Origin: Aerococcus sp.
GTDB taxonomy: Bacteria > Bacillota > Bacilli > Lactobacillales > Aerococcaceae
Direction: 5' to 3'
DNA: 64,000 nucleotides
Assembly: GCA_030528285.1 (NCBI GenBank)
Contig: JAUMZE010000003.1
Coordinates: forward strand, 98,234 to 162,233
The first letter of the stretch is position 1, and every line of letters begins with the position of its first letter. The notes under the pieces are model-generated. The model did no database searches and was not told the DNA's origin. It saw nothing but the letters and a program-made list of their open reading frames with translations. Below are positions 17,285-25,308 of the stretch, in pieces. A program made the translations under genes and the position numbers.

Positions 17285-18607
17285 TTAAATCGCACGGCTC
17301 GTTTTTTTCTGGAACCGTTCCATCCCAGGTAGGTGGCTCAGTCTGCGTAAGATCCGGACAATCCAACGCTGGCTTACCTCGCTCTCACTGCGCTCCTCGT
17401 TGTAGCGAATCGAGAGGACAAAGCCGATACACATCATGTTCATCACGATGGCCGACCCCCCCTGTGAGATGAATGGGAGTGGGATTCCCGTCAATGGCAG
17501 TAATCCCATCGACATCCCGACATTCTCCACAATATGGAAGGTCATCATCGCCACAATCGCGCTCACCCCCGTCACGAAGAAGCTACTGTAGGATTCATAC
17601 GCGATCGCAATCATTTGAAACAGCAAAATGAATAATAGCAGCAATACCACGCTCGCTCCGAGGAAACCGAAATTCTCCCCGATCGTCGCAAAGATCATAT
17701 CGGACTCACGCACAGGTACATAAACCTCAAATTTGCCGAGACCCTTTCCGATGAACTGGCCCGATCCAATTGCTTTGAGGCTCTGACTCAATTGATAACT
17801 CTCCTGGCGTGTATTCTCAAACGGACGGAGCCACGAATCAATCCGAGCAAACTGATAATCTTTGAATCCGAGATGATATAATACTTCGCGGTCATAAATC
17901 ACCAAGAAGAGTAAGATCAGAAAAATAGCGGAGAGAATCAACGCCACGGGAAGAATGATGCGCCAGTTGATGCCTGAGACGAACACAATCCCCACAAATA
18001 TCATCAAGAATACCAACGTCGTCCCCAAGTCCCGCTGCAAGATAATGAGGACCATAGGCGGGAGTGTCCACATGAGGAGCCGACCGATAAAGCGAATATC
18101 CCAGCGCAATTGCCAAGACACCGGGCATTCGCTGTAATGTTCGTCTTGGCTCGTTCTCATGTAGTCACTCACCAAACGCGCCATCATCACGAGATAGAGG
18201 AATTTCATTAACTCAGACGGCTGGAAGGAGAAACTCCCCACCGCAAACCAACTGCGTGCCCCGGTCAACGTCGCCATGTCTCGGCTGTAGAATAAGAGGA
18301 CGAGAATCAATAAGAAAATCCCGATGAAATAACCCACCGGCGCCCACTGATACCAGGTGCGCTTATCTACCAACATAAACAGATAAGCCACCATACTCCC
18401 GATCACAAACCATACGCCTTGAAAAAGGGTGGAACGAATCGAGCCGTTATTATTGTAGAGATACGTTGTCGAGAAGATCGCCACCAAGCTCACCAGCATT
18501 AAACCGATCACGGCCACCACAATCGTCTTATCTACGGTATTGACCGTATGTGTTTTACGTTTATTCTCTGAATGACTGAGGAGCGTCCCCCTGCGTTGCT
18601 GAACCAT
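17285..18607 (-). CDS. rodA: RodA/FtsW/SpoVE family peptidoglycan polymerase
   Basis: This 440-aa SEDS glycosyltransferase has ten predicted membrane helices. Signatures are FQPSELMKF after helix 4, the large extracellular loop with RESDMIFATIGENFGF (containing the conserved Asp), and the late GIPLPFISQGGS motif. It polymerises lipid II into glycan strands with a partner class-B PBP. The overall sequence is closer to RodA than FtsW. The start overlaps the yihY stop (TAATG, one base shared), so the two genes are translationally coupled. GGAGAGAC precedes it. Confidence 0.88.
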   Translation of the reverse strand: MVQQRRGTLLSHSENKRKTHTVNTVDKTIVVAVIGLMLVSLVAIFSTTYLYNNNGSIRSTLFQGVWFVIGSMVAYLFMLVDKRTWYQWAPVGYFIGIFLLILVLLFYSRDMATLTGARSWFAVGSFSFQPSELMKFLYLVMMARLVSDYMRTSQDEHYSECPVSWQLRWDIRFIGRLLMWTLPPMVLIILQRDLGTTLVFLMIFVGIVFVSGINWRIILPVALILSAIFLILLFLVIYDREVLYHLGFKDYQFARIDSWLRPFENTRQESYQLSQSLKAIGSGQFIGKGLGKFEVYVPVRESDMIFATIGENFGFLGASVVLLLLFILLFQMIAIAYESYSSFFVTGVSAIVAMMTFHIVENVGMSMGLLPLTGIPLPFISQGGSAIVMNMMCIGFVLSIRYNEERSESEVSQRWIVRILRRLSHLPGMERFQKKTSRAI

Positions 18608-19581
18608 TAATGTCTCTCCTTTGCCTGCTGAATGGGGTGAGTGAACTCGGCATCCATCGCGACTCTACCACGCAGCACATAGCTATCAGGACGCGTCGTA
18701 TCGAAATCATCCGCTTCGGCATAGGTCAATTTGTCCGTTTCATTATAGATAAACTCGTGCACGTGCTCAACATGATAATAGATAATATTGACCATCGCAC
18801 CAAGAATAATCACGACCGCATTCAAGAAAAGATAAAGCATCAAGATGATGAACACCCCGAGTGTCCCATTTCCAACCGATGCGCCACCGAAATAGGTCAC
18901 GTAATAACCAAACAGCTGGCTGAGGAGTAGCGACAGAATGCCTGCCGTCAATGCCCCAGGGAAACTGTACTTGAACGTCTGGCGCACATTCGGCACCAAC
19001 ATATAAATAAAGGTAAATAAGAGCAGTAACGCCACAAAGAGAATCGGTTGTTGGAAGGAGAAGAGCGTACGAATGAGGTCCAACTCCACACCCAACCGTG
19101 ATTGAACATAGCCGAGGATACTCTCTCCAAAGACGTAAGCCACTCCTAAAGCCGCAACGACCAAAACCAATAAAAAGGTAATTAAGAAGGAAAACAGCCG
19201 CGTAATAATGACATTCCCCTTGAGTGGTCGATCATAGACGCAATTGAGGATTTTCTGTAAGGAAGAAAAAGCGACTGAAGCGGTCCAAATCGCCAAAATC
19301 AAAGAAATGGAAATCGCCCCTGCATTCACGGTCTCGAGATAATCCGCTAATGTCGGTAAGATCAATGACTCCACCTGATCCGGAATAAATTGCTCCACGA
19401 TATTGAGGATGCTTCCGCGATCGAATGGCAATAATGGAATCACATTCGCTACTAATAATAGTACTGGCAACAGCGCCAACAAGGAATAATAAGCCAACTC
19501 TGCTGCGCTTCCACCGATATCTGCTTTCTGGACAGTCTTCATGATAATCGGCATGAGCGAGTCACGCTTGCGTTGATTCAT
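18607..19581 (-). CDS. YihY/BrkB family inner membrane protein
   Basis: This 324-aa protein has six hydrophobic helices and the YihY (formerly RNase BN) pattern: AELAYYSLLALLP near residue 25, WTASVAFSSLQKILN near 110 and ALTAGILSLLLSQLFGYYV near 210. The tail is hydrophilic. The family's role is unsettled; the old RNase BN assignment was wrong. A strong AAGGAGG lies eight bases upstream of the ATG. It is the first gene of the yihY-rodA pair. Confidence 0.85.
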   Translation of the reverse strand: MNQRKRDSLMPIIMKTVQKADIGGSAAELAYYSLLALLPVLLLVANVIPLLPFDRGSILNIVEQFIPDQVESLILPTLADYLETVNAGAISISLILAIWTASVAFSSLQKILNCVYDRPLKGNVIITRLFSFLITFLLVLVVAALGVAYVFGESILGYVQSRLGVELDLIRTLFSFQQPILFVALLLLFTFIYMLVPNVRQTFKYSFPGALTAGILSLLLSQLFGYYVTYFGGASVGNGTLGVFIILMLYLFLNAVVIILGAMVNIIYYHVEHVHEFIYNETDKLTYAEADDFDTTRPDSYVLRGRVAMDAEFTHPIQQAKERH

Positions 19582-19636
19582 GATGAGCCTCCTTCTGTCT
19601 CATTTCTTATTTCTTCATTAATAGGTTTCACGATTC

Positions 19637-19666
19637 ATCTTAGCCTAACTTTCTCCTGGAATTCAA
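19637..19666 (-). promoter_or_regulatory. Probable promoter of the yihY-rodA operon
   Basis: TTGAAT (19661-19666) and TAAGAT (19637-19642) on the minus strand are 18 bases apart, about 55 bases upstream of the yihY start. Confidence 0.4.
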
Positions 19667-19694
19667 GATCCAGCCCAAAAAGAGGCCACAATTT

Positions 19695-19756
19695 GAAAAA
19701 ATGACCAGCAACCAATCGCTAAATGGAACATCTAGCCATTCGTTACTGGTCATTGG
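19695..19756 (-). terminator. Terminator of the lipoprotein gene
   Basis: On the minus strand ATGACCAG (19746-19753) pairs with CTGGTCAT (19701-19708), with an AATGG/CCATT stem inside the loop, then six T residues. Confidence 0.75.
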
Positions 19757-19771
19757 ATACCTCTATCTGTG

Positions 19772-20329
19772 TTATTGGCCTTTTAGTGTCTGCCATTCCC
19801 CACTCATAATATCCTGCTGGGAAAGCCGTTTGGTCTGCGTATCATAACGGAACATCGCCACGAGATTTGCATGCGATGGGTCTGAGCCATTATCACGTCT
19901 GACCTCCACTTGAACGGTATGATCATCAACATTACTTGGAATGAATAAATACGCTTCTGATTTATAGATATTATTCGTCACCTGGTGAATCAGCGGTAGA
20001 ATTTCCTCCAGATGATCGCCTGGTAAAGCCGGTTTAACATTGGTGGCACTGGATTCTTTGGATTGTTCCACCATCGAATCGCTGGAGACTTCCGCTTCAG
20101 AGGTACTGGACGATGAACCACTCGTGGAGGTAGAGGCGTCTGTTTTTGAATCAGTTTCTGCACTCTCACTCCCAAGGCTACTCTCAAAGGAGGACGCCAC
20201 ATTTTCTACTACGGACGACTGATTACTTGTTGTTTGATCATTGACCGCACTGGGACTTAATGAATCACAGCCAGCTAACATTAGGAATGGGATGAGAAAT
20301 CCGATGTACGATAACCATTTTCTTCGCAT
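19772..20329 (-). CDS. Ser-rich lipoprotein of unknown function
   Basis: This 185-aa precursor has a lipoprotein signal peptide (positive MRRKW, hydrophobic core, lipobox LAGC with C21). A low-complexity Ser/Glu/Thr-rich linker (about 25-100) leads to a small folded domain (about 105-182). The last part has several aromatic and charged residues and ends in WQTLKGQ. It should be lipid-anchored on the outer face of the membrane, with the small domain held away by the linker. I do not recognise the C-terminal domain. The ribosome site is weak (GAGG nine bases upstream). The gene is transcribed alone. Confidence 0.8.
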   Translation of the reverse strand: MRRKWLSYIGFLIPFLMLAGCDSLSPSAVNDQTTSNQSSVVENVASSFESSLGSESAETDSKTDASTSTSGSSSSTSEAEVSSDSMVEQSKESSATNVKPALPGDHLEEILPLIHQVTNNIYKSEAYLFIPSNVDDHTVQVEVRRDNGSDPSHANLVAMFRYDTQTKRLSQQDIMSGEWQTLKGQ

Positions 20330-20542
20330 GCTGTCTGCCTCGCTTTTCTTATTTACTGCCGGAGATTAGAGCACAGGTCATAACTAACAGGATCCGTACT
20401 TTTTTGAAATCAACAGTCTCTTTAACTGCATTTATCGTACCACATTTAGTAATCGTATTATCCTTTTCGACTTGACTTTTATCAAAGGTTTAATAATTGT
20501 TAGGTTGCCTGTTCGAATCAACAAAACAACTTTTATTGTTCC

Positions 20543-23176
20543 TTAGAGTAAAGCATCATAACGCATGAGATAGCGCTTCTTCACAATCGTTACCAAGATG
20601 AAATAGCACATTGCAGTCACCACCACGAGTCCCCAGAATGTGAGTGGAAGCGGTGAGAGGTGAAGCCAGGCCCCGATCGGAAGGAACGGTAAGAGGGATC
20701 CAACGCCCATTTCTAGTAGCGTGATTAAGAGGAGCGGATGGGTCGGCGTGCTCTCAATAAATGGCAAGTATGGGGTTCTGAGTGCATAGAGAACGAGTGT
20801 CTGCGTCCAGAGTGATTCCACAAACCACCCGGCGTGAAATAGCGCCACAAAATGTTCGGGCATGTTTCCGGTAGTTTCTCCATAATGAACGCCGAGTGTC
20901 TCTGGAATGATGAAGAAGAACAACGCTACAAAGGTTGTTAAGTCGAATATCGAGCTCGTCGGACCAAACCAGAACATGAATGGCTTCAAGGATGACGCCT
21001 CCCATTTCTTCGGAGTCCTGAGATAATCACGATCCATCTTGTCCCATGGAATCGCGAGGCAGGCAATGTCATAAATCAAATTGAGGGAGAGCAGTTGCAC
21101 CGGTGTCATCGGAAGGAATGGTAAGAACAAGCTCGCCATCAATACAGAAAAGATATTGCCAAAGTTAGAGCTGGTGGTCGCTTTGATATATTTCATAATG
21201 TTCCCAAACACCTGACGTCCTAGTACAATCCCCTGTTCCAGTACCAATAAATCCTTCTTGAGGAGAATGATATCCGCGGATTCCTTGGCGATATCGACCG
21301 CATTATCCACAGAAATCGCAACGTCACTGGCACGCATCGCTGGCGAATCATTAATCCCATCGCCCATGAAGCCCACGACATGTCCGTTTGCTCTGAGGAC
21401 TCGCACAATCTGCGCTTTTTGTTGGGGGTTGAGTTTGACGAAAACGTGGTGTGTTTCCACGAGTTCACGAAGATCAGAATCCTCGTAGTCAAGAATGGAT
21501 TCTCCAGTAATGATCGCGTCACTCGAAATGCCGACCTGTTCGCAAACCGCACGCGTCACCCGCTCGTTATCACCGGTGAGGACTTTGATCGCCACTTGAT
21601 GATCGCTGAGCGCTTGGATGGCTTGTTTAGTAGTGGCTTTAGGCGGATCGAGGAACGCCAGGTAGCCAATCAGGGTGAGGGCCGTTTCATCTGCCGTGGA
21701 GAAATGTTCCTGGTCACGCGGATGATCTTTCTGAGCGATACCAATCACGCGCAATCCTTTTTCATTGAGGGCCTCGACTTGTTTGAGAATTTTGGTCTGG
21801 CATTCTTTCGTCAGTGGAATCTCTTGTCCGTCCATCCATGCAGTCTCACTAATCGCCAGCATTTCTTCCATGGCACCCTTGGTAATGAGCTGTGTGGTAC
21901 CAGTTGGCGATTGCATCACGACACTCATGCGCCGACGATTGAAATCAAACGGAATCTCGTCCACCTTGGTCCAATTCGTCGTATCGAAATTGAGATGTTT
22001 CTTAGCAGCGGTGATAATGGCGATATCCATCAAATTCTTGAGTCCCGTTTGATAATAGCTATTGAGATACGCCTGCTGTAAGACATACGGACTCTCATTG
22101 CCCGTGAGATCAAGGTGATATTCCAGCGTGATCTGGTCCTCCGTTAGCGTCCCAGTTTTATCCGTACAGAGCACATCCATCGCCCCAAAATTTTGGATGG
22201 CTGGCAGATGACGCACGATCGTCTCCTGTTTTGCCATGTCCTTGGCGCCCTTCACGAGGTTGGTCGTGACAATCATTGGGAGCATTTCCGGTGTCAATCC
22301 CACTGCCACTGAAATTCCAAATAGCAATGCTTGAAGCCAATCACCCTTCGTGAGGCCGTTGATCAGTATCACAACCGGTGCCATCACTAACATGAATGTT
22401 ACGAGGAGCGATGAGGTTTCTCTGATGCCCTTATCAAAACTAGTTTCAACTGTTTCTGTTGTTTGTGGTTTGGCGATCTGACCGAAGATGGTTTGTTTCC
22501 CCGTTTGAATCACGATCCCCTTCGCACTGCCGCTGACCACTTCGCACCCCATCAAGGCGAGCGTCTCATAATCTGCCGCATTGTGTTGAGTCGTGATGAT
22601 AGCCTGGGCAGATTTCTCCACTGGGTAGCTCTCCCCCGTCAAACTCGTCTGGGACACGAACAAATCTGTTGTTTCGATCAGGCGCATATCTGCCGGAATC
22701 ATGTCGCCCGCCGATAATGCCACGAGATCGCCCGGGACAATCTCCTCGGTCCGCCTCTCCTGGAAAGCGCGATCCCGACAAACCGCTGCCGTGACCTCCA
22801 CGAGTGACTCCAAATTGAGCGTTGTCTTCTGGGTTTGCACACTCTGAATGAACGCGATCGTCCCACTGATGAGAATCAACACGAGAATGATCAGTGGCGT
22901 CATGAAGTCCCGATCAGCCGGTGCCACTAAATAATAACCGGTAATAAATGAAATCACCGCTAAAATCACCAATACCAATGAAAATGGCGTGATATACGCG
23001 TCCCACGCTAAACGCCAGAGTGGAGTAGGCGAAGCTTGCCGGACTTGGTTTTCACCGACCTGTTCTAAACGCTCCGTCGCTGTTTCTGTGTCAAGGCCTT
23101 GGCTAGTGGTGTCTAACCAACGCAGTAATTCTTTGGTCGTTGCGGTTGCTAAAGCAAAGTAGTTTTTATTTGTCAT
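20543..23176 (-). CDS. mgtA: Magnesium-transporting P3B-type ATPase
   Basis: This 877-aa P-type ATPase carries the Mg2+ transporter hallmark TPEMLPM in M4, TGES in the actuator, CTDKTGTLTED with the phosphorylated D339, and GDGINDSPAMR in the hinge. The C-terminal part has six membrane helices. It imports Mg2+ when the ion is scarce. Control is visible: a consensus promoter at 23588-23615, an M-box riboswitch with terminator, and a 28-codon ORF lie in the leader. AAAGGGG eight bases upstream supports ATG 23176. No strong terminator follows, only a weak AACAA/TTGTT hairpin near 20525-20540. Confidence 0.95.
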   Translation of the reverse strand: MTNKNYFALATATTKELLRWLDTTSQGLDTETATERLEQVGENQVRQASPTPLWRLAWDAYITPFSLVLVILAVISFITGYYLVAPADRDFMTPLIILVLILISGTIAFIQSVQTQKTTLNLESLVEVTAAVCRDRAFQERRTEEIVPGDLVALSAGDMIPADMRLIETTDLFVSQTSLTGESYPVEKSAQAIITTQHNAADYETLALMGCEVVSGSAKGIVIQTGKQTIFGQIAKPQTTETVETSFDKGIRETSSLLVTFMLVMAPVVILINGLTKGDWLQALLFGISVAVGLTPEMLPMIVTTNLVKGAKDMAKQETIVRHLPAIQNFGAMDVLCTDKTGTLTEDQITLEYHLDLTGNESPYVLQQAYLNSYYQTGLKNLMDIAIITAAKKHLNFDTTNWTKVDEIPFDFNRRRMSVVMQSPTGTTQLITKGAMEEMLAISETAWMDGQEIPLTKECQTKILKQVEALNEKGLRVIGIAQKDHPRDQEHFSTADETALTLIGYLAFLDPPKATTKQAIQALSDHQVAIKVLTGDNERVTRAVCEQVGISSDAIITGESILDYEDSDLRELVETHHVFVKLNPQQKAQIVRVLRANGHVVGFMGDGINDSPAMRASDVAISVDNAVDIAKESADIILLKKDLLVLEQGIVLGRQVFGNIMKYIKATTSSNFGNIFSVLMASLFLPFLPMTPVQLLSLNLIYDIACLAIPWDKMDRDYLRTPKKWEASSLKPFMFWFGPTSSIFDLTTFVALFFFIIPETLGVHYGETTGNMPEHFVALFHAGWFVESLWTQTLVLYALRTPYLPFIESTPTHPLLLITLLEMGVGSLLPFLPIGAWLHLSPLPLTFWGLVVVTAMCYFILVTIVKKRYLMRYDALL

Positions 23177-23218
23177 TTGTCTGACCCCTTTCCATTGATT
23201 TGGTCTGGGGTTCCCATT

Positions 23219-23305
23219 TTAGGCGTCTGGGACATCAGACAGCATGTGTCCTATTTGTCCCTCAGCTGTTAAAATGTAGAACCACTGTCGATGTCCGTCT
23301 TCCAT
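23219..23305 (-). CDS. Small leader ORF (28 codons) between the M-box and mgtA
   Basis: An ATG at 23305 is preceded by AAAGGAG at nine-base spacing and runs 28 codons (MEDGHRQWFYIL... SDVPDA) to a TAA. It lies 42 bases upstream of the mgtA start and 45 bases after the M-box terminator, so it is made only when the riboswitch permits read-through. It is hydrophilic with one aromatic patch (QWFYIL) and has no membrane helix. By position it recalls the mgtL leader ORF of Salmonella mgtA, but the sequence is unrelated and mgtL is proline-rich. It may be a regulatory leader, a small Mg-stress protein, or chance. Confidence 0.5.
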   Translation of the reverse strand: MEDGHRQWFYILTAEGQIGHMLSDVPDA

Positions 23306-23349
23306 TCTTCGTCACTCCTTTCTTAGCCATAAACTTAAACAAATAAAAA

Positions 23350-23369
23350 AGTCCCACCTTGGTGAGACT
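23350..23369 (-). terminator. M-box-controlled intrinsic terminator
   Basis: On the minus strand AGTCTCACC (23361-23369) pairs with GGTGGGACT (23350-23358, one wobble), followed immediately by six T residues. The upstream GATTGGAT/ATCCAATC stem (23378-23386 with 23407-23414) lies between aptamer and terminator. Confidence 0.85.
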
Positions 23370-23370
23370 G

Positions 23371-23565
23371 CTTTGCTGATCCAATCTCCATTAACTGTTT
23401 GGTGGGGATTGGATAAGTTTCCGTTTTAGCACTACATAACGTCACTATGGCGGGTTAGCTATTTGGGGAAATGCCTTTTCGACAGATCCTGTCCTACCCA
23501 TTGGCGTCTTTGGACATTCTTGGGCAATAGCCTATATTTATGTAGGAGCCTCACTTGACTTCTTT
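23371..23565 (-). ncRNA. M-box (ykoK) magnesium riboswitch
   Basis: The minus strand carries the M-box consensus almost word for word: GTGAGGCTCCTACAT near 23540-23555, TTGCCCAAGAATGTCC near 23508-23526, AAAGACGCCAATGGGT near 23495-23510, and ATGTAGTGCTAAAAC near 23423-23437. High Mg2+ compacts the aptamer and allows the downstream terminator to form, which shuts off mgtA. The aptamer core is roughly 23420-23562; the remainder is the expression platform. An mgtA gene downstream is the expected partner. Confidence 0.95.
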
Positions 23566-23587
23566 ATTCATTTTTAACCTGCATTGA

Positions 23588-23615
23588 ATTATAGACGCTT
23601 CTGGATGAAAGTCAA
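23588..23615 (-). promoter_or_regulatory. Promoter of the mgtA transcript
   Basis: TTGACT (23610-23615) and TATAAT (23588-23593) on the minus strand, 16 bases apart, just upstream of the M-box. Confidence 0.85.
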
Positions 23616-23637
23616 CCCACTTTTTCAAAAAAGTGGG
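23616..23637. terminator. Hairpin between the thioesterase gene and mgtA
   Basis: CCCACTTTTT and AAAAAAGTGGG form a symmetric hairpin directly abutting the mgtA -35 box and 40 bases past the thioesterase stop codon. The T-run is inside the stem rather than after it, so termination strength is uncertain. Confidence 0.5.
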
Positions 23638-23676
23638 CAGCCCCCGCCTCTCATCGTCCGTACAAAACGTGACCCT

Positions 23677-24420
23677 TTACTGTTTGTCACGCTGCTCCCA
23701 AGTCAATTGGATCAAAGCGTTCCGATCACTCGTACTTTCAATCACATGATCCGTGACCACCTCGCCAGCTTCTGTTTCACGGATAGCAGTTTTAATGGTA
23801 AGTGAATCCTTGTAGAGGAGTTCTTTCTCATATTTGATGGTGACATGTTTGGGGAGATACTGCTGCTGCCATTCCAACCCCAGATCATTCATCAGCCAAT
23901 CCAGATAGATGGCGTTACTCATGTGGCCATTCATATCGAGATCGATGAATTGGACCTGATGCGCGTGCGTTTGGTCGGCATCGGGGAGGGATTTTGTCAA
24001 ACGTGGAAGGCGGGGCCCGCGCCGTTCATAGCGGGAATCATATTGTTCAATCACCGTGTCAGGAATTCTAGCTACCTGGCGCGTATCGGCATCAATCAGC
24101 ATGTAGGTTGTTTCGCCGTGAATGATTTCAACGCCCTCTTCATCCATCACCTCGTACGAACGAAAGCAGAAAAAAGCATTGTGTCCCCAGGCGGTCGTTT
24201 TCACTTGGAGGGTTTCCCCGTTATGAGGGAGGCGGGTAATCTGAATATCGTGCTGCGTAATCACCCAGAGCAACTGCTGGTGACTGGCGACAGATAATAT
24301 ATGGTCCTGCTGAATGGCCGTACTAACGAATGCATTGAGCATGGCGGATAACTGCCACTCGTTCAATGCATTCACGCGTTCATAGTTGAGTAGATAGGTC
24401 TGTGTGTAACTCTTTCCCAT
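23677..24420 (-). CDS. Acyl-ACP thioesterase (FatA/FatB type)
   Basis: This 247-aa double-hotdog thioesterase hydrolyses acyl-ACP to free fatty acid in the cytoplasm. The second hotdog contains the conserved DLDMNGHMSNAIYLDW block with the catalytic Asn-His pair. The first carries the Trp-rich LWVITQHDI segment. I start it at ATG 24420 because AGGAGG lies just upstream; the open frame to 24444 would put the ribosome site inside the gene. TTGCAA (24489-24494) and TAGGAT (24466-24471), 17 bases apart, form its promoter. Such genes are common in Lactobacillales. Confidence 0.88.
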   Translation of the reverse strand: MGKSYTQTYLLNYERVNALNEWQLSAMLNAFVSTAIQQDHILSVASHQQLLWVITQHDIQITRLPHNGETLQVKTTAWGHNAFFCFRSYEVMDEEGVEIIHGETTYMLIDADTRQVARIPDTVIEQYDSRYERRGPRLPRLTKSLPDADQTHAHQVQFIDLDMNGHMSNAIYLDWLMNDLGLEWQQQYLPKHVTIKYEKELLYKDSLTIKTAIRETEAGEVVTDHVIESTSDRNALIQLTWEQRDKQ

Positions 24421-24465
24421 TGGTTCCTCCTGATTCATCGTCATTGTGCATTTTTTCTCTTGGCC

Positions 24466-24494
24466 ATCCTAGTGAAAAACAAATCGGATTGCAA
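24466..24494 (-). promoter_or_regulatory. Promoter of the acyl-ACP thioesterase gene
   Basis: TTGCAA (24489-24494) and TAGGAT (24466-24471) on the minus strand, spacer 17 bases. It supports the ATG at 24420 as the start. Confidence 0.5.
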
Positions 24495-24645
24495 CGATTC
24501 TGTGGGATGTAGCAAAAAAGTAAGTTCGTTCATTGATGATAAAATGATGTGTTAACAGTTATCGCCTATATATAATAAAAAACAGACACATGACCACCAC
24601 GCACCTGCCTCCTATCTCCTCTACTGCCTGTCCGCATCACTCTGA

Positions 24646-24963
24646 CTAATGTTTCAATAAGAAACGCTGGCCCCACACAATCACAAGAAAGATCACCGCT
24701 GACAACAGCACAACCATGCCTGTTAATAATTCCAGGTGAGGGATAAGGAGTGCTAGTACACCCACGCTCAACATGATCATAATCAACTTATAAGCATTAA
24801 CATGGAACTTTTTAACGCCCTTTTGTTTGTACAATGAGTAGAGGACGACATAGGTGATGATCCCGCCCACCATCGCCATCAGATTAAACTTGTTGTGGGT
24901 AATGATGATGGCAATCCCCATCGATAGGAACAGAGCACTTAGGTAATATAATACTTTGTTCAC
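24646..24963 (-). CDS. Small four-helix membrane protein of unknown function
   Basis: This 105-aa protein is almost entirely hydrophobic. Helices lie at about 5-20, 27-45, 59-77 and 80-98, and the only notably charged stretch is KQKGVKKFH between helices 2 and 3. It starts with GTG at 24963, preceded by AGGAGG at about ten-base spacing, which supports expression. I recognise no family motif. Neighbours (a thioesterase downstream, a tRNA divergently upstream) give no functional hint. Confidence 0.7.
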   Translation of the reverse strand: MNKVLYYLSALFLSMGIAIIITHNKFNLMAMVGGIITYVVLYSLYKQKGVKKFHVNAYKLIMIMLSVGVLALLIPHLELLTGMVVLLSAVIFLVIVWGQRFLLKH

Positions 24964-25097
24964 CGTGCAATCTCCTCCTGTGATAGGTTTAGGAAGCTCC
25001 CAGCATGCACCGTCAAAGGCATCTCATTCAACTTTTCTAACGTTCCTTAAATGCAATCACAGCGCTATTTAGAGCCATTGTTTACTTCCAAAATGGA

Positions 25098-25126
25098 TTG
25101 ACAACGGATGATTCGTGGTCTATAAT
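25098..25126 (+). promoter_or_regulatory. Consensus promoter of tRNA-Arg
   Basis: TTGACA (25098-25103) and TATAAT (25121-25126) with a 17-base spacer, ending 15 bases before the tRNA 5' end. Both hexamers are perfect. Confidence 0.9.
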
Positions 25127-25141
25127 AAATAAGCTGAATTC

Positions 25142-25215
25142 CTCGAGGTAGCTCAGCTGGATAGAGCAACGGTCTTCTAAACCGTCGGCCGCGGGTTCGA
25201 ATCCCGCTCTCGAGA
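25142..25215 (+). tRNA. tRNA-Arg (anticodon UCU)
   Basis: This 74-base cloverleaf has acceptor stem CTCGAGG/TCTCGAG (one G-T pair), D-arm AGCTCAGCTGG, anticodon loop CTTCTAA giving UCU, and T-arm GCGGGTTCGAATCCCGC. The CCA end is not encoded, so it must be added. It decodes AGA/AGG codons and stands alone with its own promoter. Confidence 0.97.
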
Positions 25216-25254
25216 CTAAGCAAGATAAGGGTATTCTCCCCTTTCTTTTATTTA

Positions 25255-25292
25255 CTGAAAGACCTTCTGAGTGATTCAGAAGGCCTTTTTTG
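25255..25292. terminator. Bidirectional terminator between tRNA-Arg and hflX
   Basis: CCTTCTGA (25263-25270) pairs with TCAGAAGG (25275-25282), flanked by an A-rich side and a T6 run. It ends both the tRNA transcript and the long leftward operon that finishes with hflX. Confidence 0.85.
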
Positions 25293-25308
25293 TATGCTCA
25301 ATTTGTCG

